64,000 nucleotides of DNA from Carboxydocella thermautotrophica (GTDB taxonomy: Bacteria > Bacillota > GCA-003054495 > Carboxydocellales > Carboxydocellaceae). The translations under genes and the position numbers were made by a program. Under the pieces are notes generated by a model. The model made no database searches, had not been told where the DNA came from, and saw only the letters and a program-made list of their open reading frames with translations. The stretch is from positions 2,558,001-2,622,000 of the forward strand of contig CP028514.1 of the NCBI GenBank assembly GCA_003054495.1, in the 5' to 3' direction. Shown here one piece after another: positions 8,317 to 17,205 of this stretch (its first letter is position 1; the number at the start of each line of letters is the position of its first letter).

Positions 8317-9726
8317 CTACAGGTAGCGGGTTACAGTAAAGCGCCAGATCTCTACATCCTGATCCATCGGGTTAATGCCTGCTTTTTGCTTGGCAATCCG
8401 CAGCTGTTCTTCTACTGTGTCCACCCCTGGCAAATCAGGCAAAAGCAGGCCGCTACTTCGGCCTTTGCGAACTATCACACCATACTGGCGGGGATCCAGA
8501 TCGGCCAGGGAATTAACCCGTTCTGCCGGGTTAAGAATATCTACGGAATATAGCAATTGACTCAATTCCTCTTCCTCTACCGGCCAGAACCGGGGGTCCC
8601 TGGTTCCTGCCGCAATGGCATTATGAATAATCTCCTCGGCAATAGTAGGCTGGGTAGGCTCGGTTGTGCCAATGCAGCCACGCAGCTGTCCATGTTTCTT
8701 TATGGAAACAAACACACCAGCAGCCTTTTCCAGTTCTGGAGGCAAATCTTTGGGTTTGTCCAGAATCTCTCCATTTCTCAGATAGTATTCCAGAGAACGG
8801 CGAGCCAGCTTTACCGGATAGCTTTCCCGGGCCCGACGGGCAGCAATTTCCTCTTCCCTGCGGTCAATCAATTTTTCCTGCAGTTCCCGCTCCGGATTGG
8901 GTCCCTGAGGCTTAAAACCACAGACTAGATATCCTACTCCAAAGGGGCCTTCATAGCTGAAAATCTCACACTGAGCATCCAGGCCATCCAGCGCTCCCAA
9001 AGCCATAATTAAGGGCCGCAAGCCACACTCCCCTGCCTTTTCCACCAGCTCTTCAGGCAAACGCAGAATTTCCTCAATTTGTAATAACTCCAGATTCTCT
9101 TTAATGCGCCGGTCAAATTCTTTGCCCTCAGGGGCAAAGCCAGAAGGAGCATCTGGTGTCAGTCGATGGGATAAATCCCCACTGGCAATTACCGCAACCC
9201 TGCGGCCCAGCAATCCTGCTGCCCGTTGCACCGCCAGCCCAAAGGCGTACAGTTCCTCTACCGCCAGTAGACCCATGTTAACTGAAACCAGAGCGCAGTC
9301 CAGCCCCGCTTCCTGCAAGTACCACAGAGGAACGATTGCACCGTGGTCCAGTTCCCATTTAGCACCTAGCCGCTGCATTTCCTCCCGGTCCAGAGAAACG
9401 ACATTCACCTGCTCCCGGTATGCCATCAGGCCAATAGCCTCCAGTAAATTCAAATCTACCGGCCAGTCTGCCTTGACTTGCGGAGCACCAAAATCCGCCA
9501 GATTTCCCTGTACTCTTTCCCCCTTGCGGATAGTAATAGCATCACTGAAAACTGTCCCATGGGGGGAAATGAGTACAATCGCATCCGGTTCAGCCCTACG
9601 CACCTCATCAGCCCATTTTTTCATACCTGTTACGGTAGCCTCTACTTTAGTCAGCTCTTCCTTACCTATGGCCGGAATGATAATAGGGGGATGAGGGCTG
9701 AGCCCAACATAAACAATATTGTTCAA
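8317..9726 (-). CDS. Fused Memo-like / AMMECR1 protein (AmmeMemoRadiSam proteins B and A)
   Basis: A 469-residue two-domain protein. The first part (about 1-280) is a Memo / class III extradiol dioxygenase-like domain, with SPHPPIIIPAIG at the start, SPHGTVFSD, an internal DHGAIVPLWYL and SGDLSHRLTPDAP. The second (about 290-469) is an AMMECR1 domain with the core HGQLRGCIGT and later TRDPRFWPV. The two are often separate genes; here they are one frame. It starts at TTG 9726 with GAGGTG upstream and directly precedes amrS. The radical SAM neighbour suggests all three act together. The biochemical role is unknown. Confidence 0.9.
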   Translation of the reverse strand: MNNIVYVGLSPHPPIIIPAIGKEELTKVEATVTGMKKWADEVRRAEPDAIVLISPHGTVFSDAITIRKGERVQGNLADFGAPQVKADWPVDLNLLEAIGLMAYREQVNVVSLDREEMQRLGAKWELDHGAIVPLWYLQEAGLDCALVSVNMGLLAVEELYAFGLAVQRAAGLLGRRVAVIASGDLSHRLTPDAPSGFAPEGKEFDRRIKENLELLQIEEILRLPEELVEKAGECGLRPLIMALGALDGLDAQCEIFSYEGPFGVGYLVCGFKPQGPNPERELQEKLIDRREEEIAARRARESYPVKLARRSLEYYLRNGEILDKPKDLPPELEKAAGVFVSIKKHGQLRGCIGTTEPTQPTIAEEIIHNAIAAGTRDPRFWPVEEEELSQLLYSVDILNPAERVNSLADLDPRQYGVIVRKGRSSGLLLPDLPGVDTVEEQLRIAKQKAGINPMDQDVEIWRFTVTRYL

Positions 9727-9732
9727 CTTTAT

Positions 9733-10467
9733 TCACCTCTGTACCTCAGTCTGGTTAATTTTAGTATAATATTGCAAAATGCCACAGTAAATAGCCCAGG
9801 CTACTTTATTCTGGTAATCCGGGTCCATCATTAGTTTTTCCTCTTGCGGATTGGATATAAAGCCAATTTCCACGGTAACTGATGGCATTGATGACACCCG
9901 GTTGGTGAAAATATCAGCAGTTTTTGCCACCCGTCGGGTACCGGTTATTCGTTGCAGTTCACTCTGAATTGCTTCTGCCAGCTGTTTGCTCCTGGCATCC
10001 CCCCCTTGATAGAAGGTCTGGGCCCCATACCATTTTTCTGAAGGAAAGGCATTAACATGAATACTGAGGAGCAGATCTGCTTTTGCGGATTCAGCAATTT
10101 CGACCCTTTTCTTTAAATCCAGCTGTTTTCTCAAGCTGAGAGAATCCACATCCTCAGGGGCCAGGTCATAATCACCGTTTCTGGTCATCAGGACTCCTGC
10201 CCCGGACTGAGCCAGCGCCAGTGCCAGTCGCTGACTCACCGCCAGGGTTATCTCCTTTTCAACCCCGCCATTTTTCCCTTTGGCTCCGGGGTCATACCCG
10301 CCATGGCCTGGGTCCAGTATTATCATTTTTCCAGCCAGTAATGGCGCCATAACCAGTATTTCCTCTTGCCTATTTTTCTCCCCTAGATACAGCCCCATAC
10401 CAGTGGCTATCAACAGAAGTGCCAGTACACTCACCAGTGAACGCCAGCGAAAATAGATTACCCGCAT
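9733..10467 (-). CDS. cwlD: N-acetylmuramoyl-L-alanine amidase CwlD
   Basis: CwlD cuts the peptide from muramic acid as a step towards muramic-delta-lactam in spore cortex. The start is the ATG at 10467, with a strong GGGGGAGGTGG site; the longer frame begins inside that site. The 244-residue product has an N-terminal membrane helix (about 10-27) and the Amidase_3 zinc ligands in LDPGHGGYDPG (His55), GGVEKE (Glu70) and LLSIHVNAF, with the catalytic Glu in SVTVEIGFISN. It fits a spore former together with the SASP. Confidence 0.9.
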   Translation of the reverse strand: MRVIYFRWRSLVSVLALLLIATGMGLYLGEKNRQEEILVMAPLLAGKMIILDPGHGGYDPGAKGKNGGVEKEITLAVSQRLALALAQSGAGVLMTRNGDYDLAPEDVDSLSLRKQLDLKKRVEIAESAKADLLLSIHVNAFPSEKWYGAQTFYQGGDARSKQLAEAIQSELQRITGTRRVAKTADIFTNRVSSMPSVTVEIGFISNPQEEKLMMDPDYQNKVAWAIYCGILQYYTKINQTEVQR

Positions 10468-10505
10468 TTGTTCCCACCTCCCCCTCAAACATTATGCCCG
10501 TGGAA

Positions 10506-10541
10506 GAAAAAATAAAACCGCTCAGCTGGCTGAGCTGAGCG
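10506..10541 (-). terminator. Terminator after the PIN-gene island
   Basis: On the minus strand the nine-base stem CGCTCAGCT/AGCTGAGCG (10519-10541) is followed by a T-rich run (10507-10517). It closes the accessory transcript before cwlD. Confidence 0.8.
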
Positions 10542-10577
10542 AAGTACTTTTAAACTATTATTGCTTAAATTATTTTT

Positions 10578-10999
10578 TTAAGTGCACACCAGGATCCCGA
10601 AAAAAAAAATAACTTCACATATTTTTTTCTCTTTTACTGGAATAAACTCTTTATGATCTGCCGTTACCACAGGAGCATTTATGCGTTTTGCTAACGCAAT
10701 TGCGAAGCAATCAGGAATAGAGATTTTTTTTATATTTATTTTTACATCCGCAGCAGTCTTCCATAGTTGCGTTTCCATATTTTCGATAACCTCTACTACA
10801 GATTTAATATCCTCAATTGCATTACTTGCAATTTCTTCTTTACCTGTAACTCGTAGAAAGTCTCGTGATATACTTCATAAGCATTAATCGCATGTAAATA
10901 GCAGCAATCTTCATTTTTAATAATCTCACTAATCATGTCTGCACCAGGTTCGTCACGTAGCCAGGCAATAATGGCACAAGCATCAAAAACAACCGCCAT
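10578..10999 (-). pseudogene. PIN-domain ribonuclease gene split by a frameshift
   Basis: Two reading frames together make one PIN (VapC-like) nuclease. The first (ATG at 10999) gives MAVVFDACAIIAWLRDEPGA and AYEVYHE; after about 10870 the coding frame moves and continues GKEEIASNAIEDI through IPDCFAIALAKR and VTADHKEF to the end. The acidic residues expected for the metal site (Asp6, the Glu in AYEVYHE, Asp in IPDCFA, Asp in TADH) are all kept, spread over both frames. A single lost base near CACGAGACTTTC would explain it; recoding or a sequence error remain possible. It overlaps the small gene upstream by 15 bases. No classical VapB is seen. Confidence 0.75.
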
Positions 11000-11297
11000 C
11001 CGTATCCCCTTCTTTTTCTATTTCCTCCCACTTACTTCTGATAAATTCCTCGCTACTAGTCGGTACAAAAGCATATTTTCCTTGAATTGCTTTTATCTTT
11101 GCACAGCGAAGTTCTCTCCATGTTTGAACTTCATAAGGAAGTTGCACCGATCGTGATGCAGATGTTTTTTTTATTATACCATCTTTTACAAACTTATGAA
11201 CACAATTAAATTTATTATATTCAATGCTAGAATGGCTAGTTGTCAAAATAATTGACGTAGCAATTGCGGCCGCCCCACACACAAACGCATTAGACAT
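10983..11297 (-). CDS. Small protein of unknown function paired with the PIN gene
   Basis: I do not recognise this protein of about 104 residues. It begins with a moderately hydrophobic stretch (AFVCGAAAIATSIILTTS) and ends in a charged tail (SEEFIRSKWEEIEKEGD). It may start at the ATG at 11297, with AGGGAG eleven bases upstream, or at a GTG at 11309 that overlaps the stop of the gene before it. Its 3' end overlaps the start of the PIN gene by 15 bases. That tight packing suggests one three-gene transcript in which this product might be the PIN partner; this is inference from position alone. Confidence 0.6.
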   Translation of the reverse strand: MSNAFVCGAAAIATSIILTTSHSSIEYNKFNCVHKFVKDGIIKKTSASRSVQLPYEVQTWRELRCAKIKAIQGKYAFVPTSSEEFIRSKWEEIEKEGDTDGGCF

Positions 11298-11305
11298 ACT
11301 CTTTC

Positions 11306-12034
11306 TCACTCCCTAAATTGCGCAAGAACACTATTTAGCTCTGTGAAACCTCGTTCGATAATTTCATTAAGTATTGATTTATCGGAAAAATAATTTTCAA
11401 TTTCATTGAATGCATACCTGTCATTAAAATCACAAATTACTTCAATACCACGCTTCAGCGCACCTTTATTCGAAAGGCGTATAACTTCCTGATGGTCATT
11501 GTGTTCCCATGTGCGAAAATTACGTACAATTATGTTACTATAAAAGCGATTATCTACTATTTTGGTATTTTTAACTTCTATATCGCTTGTATTATCAGAT
11601 AACTCTTTCAAAAAAGTATTTGCTATCTGTTTTAAAACAACCTTATCACTTATAGTGTCTATGTTAATTTGGGCTCTATTCGTAATACCGCAAAAATAAG
11701 GTTTAATATCTCCAATTAAGTCAAGTAAGTTAAAAATTAAAGAACTGCGTTCCATAAAATATTTTTTACCTAATTCCATATTTTCTTGCCAGTCCGGGGA
11801 ATAGAATGCAGTCAGTTGAATGTTTACCTGCGAAACAATCAATTGGCTATAACCATGATGCGAGCTGAATATTATTCGTGGCATTTCCGGGTCAATTTCA
11901 TCAGGAACTGGTAAGATCTCAGGTTGCAAATATAAATTTTTTAGTCTATCCTCTAATTCGTACGCTTTTCTACGAATGTGGGCCTGACGGGGAAATACAA
12001 CACTAAAACTCGTATTAATCAATTTATTTTTCAC
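11306..12034 (-). CDS. TIGR04255-like protein, function unknown
   Basis: A protein of about 242 residues whose pattern (SVVFPRQAHI, then FSSHHGYSQLIVSQVNIQLTAFYS, read in parts) resembles the sporadically distributed TIGR04255 family; this is by recall, not search. The frame opens at 12082, but that ATG lies inside the -10 of a good promoter, so it cannot be in the mRNA; the first plausible start is GTG at 12034, with GGGGG nine bases upstream. It is first of three tightly packed AT-rich genes with the small protein and the PIN nuclease. No catalytic motif is evident. Confidence 0.6.
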   Translation of the reverse strand: MKNKLINTSFSVVFPRQAHIRRKAYELEDRLKNLYLQPEILPVPDEIDPEMPRIIFSSHHGYSQLIVSQVNIQLTAFYSPDWQENMELGKKYFMERSSLIFNLLDLIGDIKPYFCGITNRAQINIDTISDKVVLKQIANTFLKELSDNTSDIEVKNTKIVDNRFYSNIIVRNFRTWEHNDHQEVIRLSNKGALKRGIEVICDFNDRYAFNEIENYFSDKSILNEIIERGFTELNSVLAQFRE

Positions 12035-12080
12035 TTCACGGACCCCCAAAAATATTATTTTCCTCATGACACACATTTGC

Positions 12081-12108
12081 ATTATACTCTTACAAGTATT
12101 ATGTACAA
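12081..12108 (-). promoter_or_regulatory. Promoter of the PIN-gene island
   Basis: On the minus strand TTGTAC (12103-12108), 16 bases, then TATAAT (12081-12086). It directs the three-gene island and rules out the most upstream ATG of the first gene. Confidence 0.6.
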
Positions 12109-12153
12109 TCTTTTATTGCAATGCAATATCCTACGTAAACTTATGTACTTTCT

Positions 12154-12200
12154 AAAAAATCCCTGCGCCTAACCCGGAAAAACAGGTAGTCGCAGGGATT
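12154..12200 (-). terminator. Terminator after rpsI, end of the ribosomal cluster
   Basis: On the minus strand the ten-base stem AATCCCTGCG/CGCAGGGATT with a long loop is followed by a run of six T. It ends the rplM-rpsI transcript. Confidence 0.85.
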
Positions 12201-12219
12201 AGATTCAGACAATATGAAA

Positions 12220-12618
12220 TTAACGCTTGGAGTATTGAGGAGCTTTGCGGGCCTTTTTCAAGCCATACTTGCGGCGCTCCTTCATGCGCGGGTCACGAGT
12301 GAGGAAACCAGCCCGCTTCAAAGCAGGCCGCAATTCTTCATCTGCTTTAGTCAGAGCACGAGCGATGCCATGACGCACAGCGCCAGCCTGGCCGGAAATC
12401 CCACCACCATGAACTTTAACCAGGACATCAAATTTGCCCAGAGTATTGGTGATTTCCAGAGGCTGCTTTACGATCATTTCCAGAGTCTTTTTCCCGAAAT
12501 ATTCACCCAGTTCCCGGTTATTAACCAGAATCCTGCCAGTGCCACCGGGAATCAGACGTACACGAGCAACGGCATTTTTCCGTCTTCCGGTACCCCAGTA
12601 TTGAACTACTTGAGCCAC
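12220..12618 (-). CDS. rpsI: 30S ribosomal protein S9
   Basis: S9 is a 3'-domain 30S protein whose C-terminal tail reaches the P-site tRNA. The 132-residue product has the usual length, with [14 protein letters not shown] at the start, [10 protein letters not shown] in the middle and the arginine-rich end [16 protein letters not shown], whose last SKR is the conserved tail. It is the last gene of the rplM-rpsI pair, 21 bases after rplM, and is followed by a strong terminator. Confidence 0.98.
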   Translation of the reverse strand: MAQVVQYWGTGRRKNAVARVRLIPGGTGRILVNNRELGEYFGKKTLEMIVKQPLEITNTLGKFDVLVKVHGGGISGQAGAVRHGIARALTKADEELRPALKRAGFLTRDPRMKERRKYGLKKARKAPQYSKR

Positions 12619-12639
12619 TATTACTACCTCCTTCCTCTG

Positions 12640-13074
12640 TTACTCTTGACCTACCCACAGCTCAGGCTGTTGAGCCTGGTGGGGATGTTGACTGCCCCGA
12701 TAGACGCGGAGCTTTTTCAACATTTTGTCACCCAGCCGGTTATGGGGCAGCATGCCTTTGACAGCCAGCTGCACAGCCAGTTCCGGTCTGGTCTGTAACA
12801 GAGTCCGGTAGTCAGTGGACTTAAATCCGCCCGGGTAACCGGAGTGACGCTGCCATTTTTTCTGATCCAGTTTTTTCCCGGTCAGGACTACCTTTTCGGC
12901 ATTGATGATGATCACATGGTCACCGGTATCCACATGGGGAGTGTAAATGGGTTTATGCTTGCCCCGCAGCAACCTGGCAGCTTCAGAAGCCAGGCGGCCC
13001 AGGGGTTTTCCTGTCGCATCCAAGATGTACCACTTGCGCTGCACCTCTTGGGGTTTGGCCATATAGGTGGTCAT
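12640..13074 (-). CDS. rplM: 50S ribosomal protein L13
   Basis: L13 is an early-assembly 50S protein. I take the ATG at 13074 ([16 protein letters not shown]), with GGAGGG upstream, giving the standard 144 residues; the longer frame crosses the leader. Motifs: [20 protein letters not shown], read in parts, [14 protein letters not shown] and the C-terminal [18 protein letters not shown]. It pairs with rpsI behind its own promoter in the end of truA. The leader (13075-13158) can fold through GGTAT/ATACC and may be an L13-type autogenous site, which I hold only loosely. Confidence 0.98.
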   Translation of the reverse strand: MTTYMAKPQEVQRKWYILDATGKPLGRLASEAARLLRGKHKPIYTPHVDTGDHVIIINAEKVVLTGKKLDQKKWQRHSGYPGGFKSTDYRTLLQTRPELAVQLAVKGMLPHNRLGDKMLKKLRVYRGSQHPHQAQQPELWVGQE

Positions 13075-13163
13075 GTTTTTCCCTCCTTGCATCCTGACAG
13101 AACTGCAAATCGTGGTATAAAAACCCTCCGGGGCAGGGGTATTCCATACCATGTCATAAAATC

Positions 13164-13192
13164 ATTGTAATATGCAGAAGTTGTCATGTCAA
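13164..13192 (-). promoter_or_regulatory. rplM-rpsI promoter
   Basis: On the minus strand TTGACA (13187-13192), 17 bases, TACAAT (13164-13169). The -35 overlaps the last bases of truA, so rplM-rpsI can be transcribed apart from the alpha operon. Confidence 0.8.
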
Positions 13193-13932
13193 TAGTTAAC
13201 TTCCAGTAAACACAGCCCCTGGGGGGGCGCCGTGGGCCCGGCCTGGTTACGGTCCCGGCTGGCAATGATTTGGGTAATAACCTCCGGGTTCAGTTTTCCT
13301 TTGCCAATTTCCACCAGAGTACCAGCAATGATGCGTACCATATTGTACAGAAAACCATTGCCGTTAATGGTGATAGTGAGTAAAGGACCATCCTGAGCCA
13401 CTGCTACTTGATTAATCGTCCTAATCGTTGTCTTGCTGGTAGCTCCTGCTGCCCGAAAAGCGGCAAAATCATGGGTGCCGAGCAAAAGGCGAGCTGCCTC
13501 AGCCATCGCCTGGCTATCCAGCAAAACAGGAACATACCAGCTATAACGATGCCAGAAAGCTGAAGGTATCCGACTATTATAGATGGTATAACGGTAGGTT
13601 TTGTTTTTGGCCCAGAACTGGGCATGAAAAGCCGGTTCCACTTCCTCTGCCTGCTTGATAACAATATCAGGCGGCAACCCGCCAGAATTAAGAGCCAGAG
13701 GCACTTTATCCACGGGTATCGGCCAGCTGGTATGGAAGTTAACCACCTGGCCCCGGGCATGGACACCGGCATCAGTTCGGCTGGCGCCAATTACCGTGAT
13801 GGCTTCACCAGTCCAGCGCTGTAATACTCTTTCCAGCTCACCCTGAATAGTAGGTAGCCCCACTGTTGCCTGACTTTGAAAGCCATGATAATTAGTGCCA
13901 TCATATTCCAAGATCAATTTGAGGTTGCGCAT
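13189..13932 (-). CDS. truA: tRNA pseudouridine(38-40) synthase
   Basis: TruA makes pseudouridine at positions 38-40 of the tRNA anticodon arm. The 247-residue protein has LEYDGTNYHGFQ at the start and the catalytic aspartate in SRTDAGVHARGQV, and GNGFLYNMVRIIAGTLVEIG near the end, read in parts. It comes 85 bases after rplQ. In many Firmicutes the ecfA1-ecfA2-ecfT transporter genes lie between rplQ and truA; they are missing here. Confidence 0.96.
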   Translation of the reverse strand: MRNLKLILEYDGTNYHGFQSQATVGLPTIQGELERVLQRWTGEAITVIGASRTDAGVHARGQVVNFHTSWPIPVDKVPLALNSGGLPPDIVIKQAEEVEPAFHAQFWAKNKTYRYTIYNSRIPSAFWHRYSWYVPVLLDSQAMAEAARLLLGTHDFAAFRAAGATSKTTIRTINQVAVAQDGPLLTITINGNGFLYNMVRIIAGTLVEIGKGKLNPEVITQIIASRDRNQAGPTAPPQGLCLLEVNY

Positions 13933-14017
13933 AATTTAGCCCCTCAATTCATCAAAACAAGAAGTCAGGAGAGCAGCTGCCAGCGGCTGTTACCCATCCT
14001 GACCCTTGCTAACATAC

Positions 14018-14356
14018 TTAGACCAGCTCGAGTATTACAACCTCAGCAGCATCACCGCGGCGATTGCCAACTTTTACAATGCGGGTATAGCCGCCCTGGC
14101 GCTCGGCATATTTGGGTCCAATTTCATCAAACAGCTTTTTTACTACGGTTTCATCCAGGATATATGCCAAAGCCTGACGGCGGGCTGCCAGGTCTCCCCG
14201 CTTGGCCAGGGTAACCATTTTTTCGGCAATGCTCCGTACTTCCTTGGCCTTAGGAGCAGTAGTCTCGATGCGCTCTTCCTTAAACAAGGAGGTTACCATG
14301 TTCCGTAACAGAGCACGCCGGTGGCCACTGTTCCGACCCAGCTTTCTGTATGCCAT
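14018..14356 (-). CDS. rplQ: 50S ribosomal protein L17
   Basis: L17 sits near the peptide exit tunnel. The 112-residue product starts [20 protein letters not shown] and includes [15 protein letters not shown] and the end motif [14 protein letters not shown]. It follows rpoA by 19 bases, closing the alpha operon, and is followed by truA. Length and sequence are ordinary. Confidence 0.98.
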   Translation of the reverse strand: MAYRKLGRNSGHRRALLRNMVTSLFKEERIETTAPKAKEVRSIAEKMVTLAKRGDLAARRQALAYILDETVVKKLFDEIGPKYAERQGGYTRIVKVGNRRGDAAEVVILELV

Positions 14357-14375
14357 TTAAGTTTCCCTCCTCAGT

Positions 14376-15320
14376 CTACTCTTCGGATTTCTTCAAGGAC
14401 AGGCCCAGTTCTTGCAACTTGTTAATGACCTCTTCCAAGGACTTTTTGCCCAGGTTGCGTACCTTCATCATATCTTCTTCGGTCCGGTTTACCAGTTCTT
14501 CAACGGTATTGATACCGGCCCGCTTCAGACAGTTATAGGAACGCACCGAAAGGTCCAGTTCCTCGATAGTCATTTCCAGAATCCGATCCTTGGCTTCTTC
14601 TTCCTTCTCGACCATGATCTTGACATCACCAATGGCATCTGTCAGACCAACGAAAAGGGAAAGATGCTCGGACAGAATTTTAGCGGCCCAGCTGAGGGCA
14701 GCATCGGGACGAATACTGCCATCAGTCCAAATTTCCATGGTCAGCTTATCATAGTCAGTAATCTGTCCGACCCGGGTGTTTTCAATCGCATATTTCACCC
14801 GCCGTACGGGAGTAAAGGCTGAGTCAACGGGAATAACCCCAATTTCATGGTCCGGCTTTTTGTTGCGGTCTGCAGAAACATAACCGCGGCCTTTAGCCAC
14901 AGTGATTTCCATATAGATACGACCGTGATCTAAGGTAGCTATATGCAGATCGGGATTCAAAATCTCCACATCTGCATCAGCTTTGATGTCTCCGGCCTTG
15001 ACTTCGCCCTCTCCTTCAGCTTCAAGGATCAGAACCTTTTCCTCATCGGTATGCATTTTTAAACTGAGGCCTTTTAAGTTGAGGATGATATCAGTAACAT
15101 CCTCAACTACACCGGGAATAGTTGAAAACTCGTGCAGTACCCCTTCAATCCGGACCGAGGTTACCGCCGCCCCCGGTAAGGAAGACAACAGCACCCGCCG
15201 CAGGGAGTTGCCCAGGGTTACGCCATAACCCCGCTCCAGCGGCTCGACAACGAATTTGCCATAGGTGTTGTCCTCAGCCAGTTCCACACATTCAATGGTG
15301 GGTTTTTCGATTTCCAGCAT
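14376..15320 (-). CDS. rpoA: RNA polymerase alpha subunit
   Basis: RpoA dimerises to start polymerase assembly. The 314-residue protein has the N-terminal domain ([23 protein letters not shown], read in parts, about 29-51), a short linker near residue 230 and the C-terminal domain with [16 protein letters not shown] and [12 protein letters not shown], which contacts DNA and activators. It lies 56 bases after rpsD in the usual rpsM-rpsK-rpsD-rpoA-rplQ order. Confidence 0.99.
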   Translation of the reverse strand: MLEIEKPTIECVELAEDNTYGKFVVEPLERGYGVTLGNSLRRVLLSSLPGAAVTSVRIEGVLHEFSTIPGVVEDVTDIILNLKGLSLKMHTDEEKVLILEAEGEGEVKAGDIKADADVEILNPDLHIATLDHGRIYMEITVAKGRGYVSADRNKKPDHEIGVIPVDSAFTPVRRVKYAIENTRVGQITDYDKLTMEIWTDGSIRPDAALSWAAKILSEHLSLFVGLTDAIGDVKIMVEKEEEAKDRILEMTIEELDLSVRSYNCLKRAGINTVEELVNRTEEDMMKVRNLGKKSLEEVINKLQELGLSLKKSEE

Positions 15321-15376
15321 CCTATTTGTACCCTCCTTCTCGAGAATTCAGACCACCAGAGGGTTAGAACCAACCA

Positions 15377-16003
15377 TTATCTGGAGTACAACTCGACGAT
15401 CAGGTGCTCTTGAACAGGTACGTCGATGTCTTCTCGAGCAGGAAGAGCAACCACTTTACCGCTTAAAGTATTGAGATCCCGCTCCAGCCATGCCGGTACA
15501 CCCCGGTTAGGAGCCAGCTCGATTAATTCCTTGAACCGCGGGGACTCTGTACTCTTTTCATTGATGGCAATCACATCCCCGACTTTTACCTGGAAGGAGG
15601 GGATGTTTACCCGACGACCGTTAACAGTGAAATGTCCATGCCGTACCAACTGCCGGGCTTCGTTCCGGGAGGAAGCAAAACCCAGACGATAGACTACGTT
15701 GTCCAGGCGCCGCTCCAGCAGCCGCAGCAGGTTTTCACCGGTAATGCCAGGCATCCGGTCTGCCTTTTCGAAATAGTTGCGGAACTGGGTTTCCAGCAAA
15801 CCATAAATCCGCTTGGCCCGCTGCTTTTCCCGCAACTGCACACCGTATTCAGACAACTTTTTCCGAGCCTGACCATGCTGACCAGGGGCATAGCTCCGGC
15901 GGTCAATTGCACACTTACCAGTATAGCAGCGTTCGCCTTTCAGGTAGAGCTTGATACCTTCCCGACGGCACAGACGACAGCTGGGACCAGTATATCTTGC
16001 CAT
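15377..16003 (-). CDS. rpsD: 30S ribosomal protein S4 (zinc-binding form)
   Basis: S4 nucleates 16S rRNA folding. The 208-residue protein keeps the four N-terminal cysteines (Cys9, 12, 26 and 31 in SCRLCRREG and RCYTGKC), the zinc-binding C+ form, then the S4 RNA-binding domain ([21 protein letters not shown], read in parts). It sits in the alpha operon between rpsK and rpoA; in Bacillus subtilis rpsD is a separate unit, so this is the general clostridial arrangement. Confidence 0.98.
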   Translation of the reverse strand: MARYTGPSCRLCRREGIKLYLKGERCYTGKCAIDRRSYAPGQHGQARKKLSEYGVQLREKQRAKRIYGLLETQFRNYFEKADRMPGITGENLLRLLERRLDNVVYRLGFASSRNEARQLVRHGHFTVNGRRVNIPSFQVKVGDVIAINEKSTESPRFKELIELAPNRGVPAWLERDLNTLSGKVVALPAREDIDVPVQEHLIVELYSR

Positions 16004-16019
16004 GTTTCAACAGCACCTC

Positions 16020-16409
16020 CTAAACACGACGCCGCTTGGGCGGGCGGCAACCGTTGTGGGGAATGGGAGTTACATCCTTAATCAGGCTAACTTCCAGACC
16101 AGCAGCTTGCAGTGCCCGAATCGCTGCTTCCCGACCGGCTCCCGGTCCTTTAACATAAACTTCGATTTCCTTCATGCCATGTTCGATCGCTTCCCGGGCG
16201 GCATTTTCCGCAGCCAGCTGAGCGGCAAAGGGTGTGCTCTTGCGGGAGCCCTTAAAGCCACTGGTTCCGGCAGAAGCCCAGGAAATAGTGTTACCTTGCC
16301 GGTCTGTAATGGTAACGATGGTGTTATTGAAGGTAGACTGGATGTGGGCTACGCCCTTGTCTACATTTTTCCGTTCCCGCTTCTTGGTTCTTTGCGGTCT
16401 CCGAGCCAT
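16020..16409 (-). CDS. rpsK: 30S ribosomal protein S11
   Basis: S11 lies in the 30S platform near the Shine-Dalgarno helix. The 129-residue protein includes [32 protein letters not shown], and the C-terminal [18 protein letters not shown]. It is 18 bases after rpsM. All features are standard. Confidence 0.98.
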   Translation of the reverse strand: MARRPQRTKKRERKNVDKGVAHIQSTFNNTIVTITDRQGNTISWASAGTSGFKGSRKSTPFAAQLAAENAAREAIEHGMKEIEVYVKGPGAGREAAIRALQAAGLEVSLIKDVTPIPHNGCRPPKRRRV

Positions 16410-16427
16410 GCTTAAATTCCCCCCTTA

Positions 16428-16796
16428 TTACTTCTTCTTGCCGGCTACCGTCTTCCGCGGACCTTTGCGGGTCCGGGCATTGGTCTTAGTCCGCTGACCA
16501 CGGACAGGCAGCCCACGACGATGACGAATGCCCCGATAGCAGCCAATTTCAATCAGACGCTTGATGTTAAGAGCGATTTCCCGCCGCAGATCACCCTCAA
16601 CTTTATAGTTCTTATCAATAACTTCCCGCAGACGAGCAACTTCATCTTCAGTCAGATCCCGCACCCTTGTGTCGGGGTTAATTCCGGTTTCGGCCAGAAT
16701 CTTCTTGGAAGTGGGAAGACCAATACCAAAAATATAGGTCAGAGCCACTTCTACCCGCTTTTCCCGGGGCAGGTCTACACCAGCAATACGGGCCAT
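16428..16796 (-). CDS. rpsM: 30S ribosomal protein S13
   Basis: S13 forms bridge B1 to the 50S head and contacts the P-site tRNA. The 122-residue product begins [19 protein letters not shown] and holds the helix-two-turn-helix ([18 protein letters not shown]) and the basic tail [15 protein letters not shown]. It follows rpmJ by 23 bases. Confidence 0.98.
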   Translation of the reverse strand: MARIAGVDLPREKRVEVALTYIFGIGLPTSKKILAETGINPDTRVRDLTEDEVARLREVIDKNYKVEGDLRREIALNIKRLIEIGCYRGIRHRRGLPVRGQRTKTNARTRKGPRKTVAGKKK

Positions 16797-16819
16797 AGTT
16801 CGCTACACCTCCTATGTCC

Positions 16820-16933
16820 TTAACCTTGCTTCTGTTTGTGTTTGGGATTTTCGCATATCACCATAACAGCGCCCTTGCGCTTGATAATTTTACATTTTTC
16901 GCAGATAGGTTTTACAGATGGTCTAACCTTCAC
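16820..16933 (-). CDS. rpmJ: 50S ribosomal protein L36 (zinc-binding form), GTG start
   Basis: A 37-codon gene read directly from the DNA. The start is GTG at 16933, with AAGGAGG seven bases upstream. The product begins [20 protein letters not shown] and ends [15 protein letters not shown], with three cysteines and a histidine forming the zinc ribbon of the C+ type. It lies between infA and rpsM as expected. Confidence 0.97.
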   Translation of the reverse strand: MKVRPSVKPICEKCKIIKRKGAVMVICENPKHKQKQG

Positions 16934-16957
16934 GGCAATTCCTCCTTTTGTCCCGGG

Positions 16958-17176
16958 TTACTTATACCGATATACAATCCGGCCTCTGGTCAGGTCATAA
17001 GGAGATAATTCCACAGTGACCCGGTCCCCGGGCAGGATCCGGATGAAATTCATACGGATTTTGCCGGACACATGGGCCAGCACCCGGTGTCCATTATCCA
17101 GTTCCACGGTAAACATGGCATTAGGTAGGGGCTCAATTACAGTGCCCTCTACCTCGATGACATCTGATTTGGCCAT
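16958..17176 (-). CDS. infA: Translation initiation factor IF-1
   Basis: IF-1 occupies the A site during initiation. The 72-residue S1-fold protein starts [15 protein letters not shown] and ends [17 protein letters not shown], both conserved, with the core [16 protein letters not shown] as [16 protein letters not shown]. It lies between the KOW gene and rpmJ. Confidence 0.98.
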   Translation of the reverse strand: MAKSDVIEVEGTVIEPLPNAMFTVELDNGHRVLAHVSGKIRMNFIRILPGDRVTVELSPYDLTRGRIVYRYK

Positions 17177-17205
17177 AGGTCTTTACCCTCCTTGTGTCCC
17201 ACAAA

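Noticed and set aside
12035-12082. Start of the TIGR04255-like gene at ATG 12082
   Set aside because: This ATG lies inside the TATAAT of the island promoter and so would not be transcribed.
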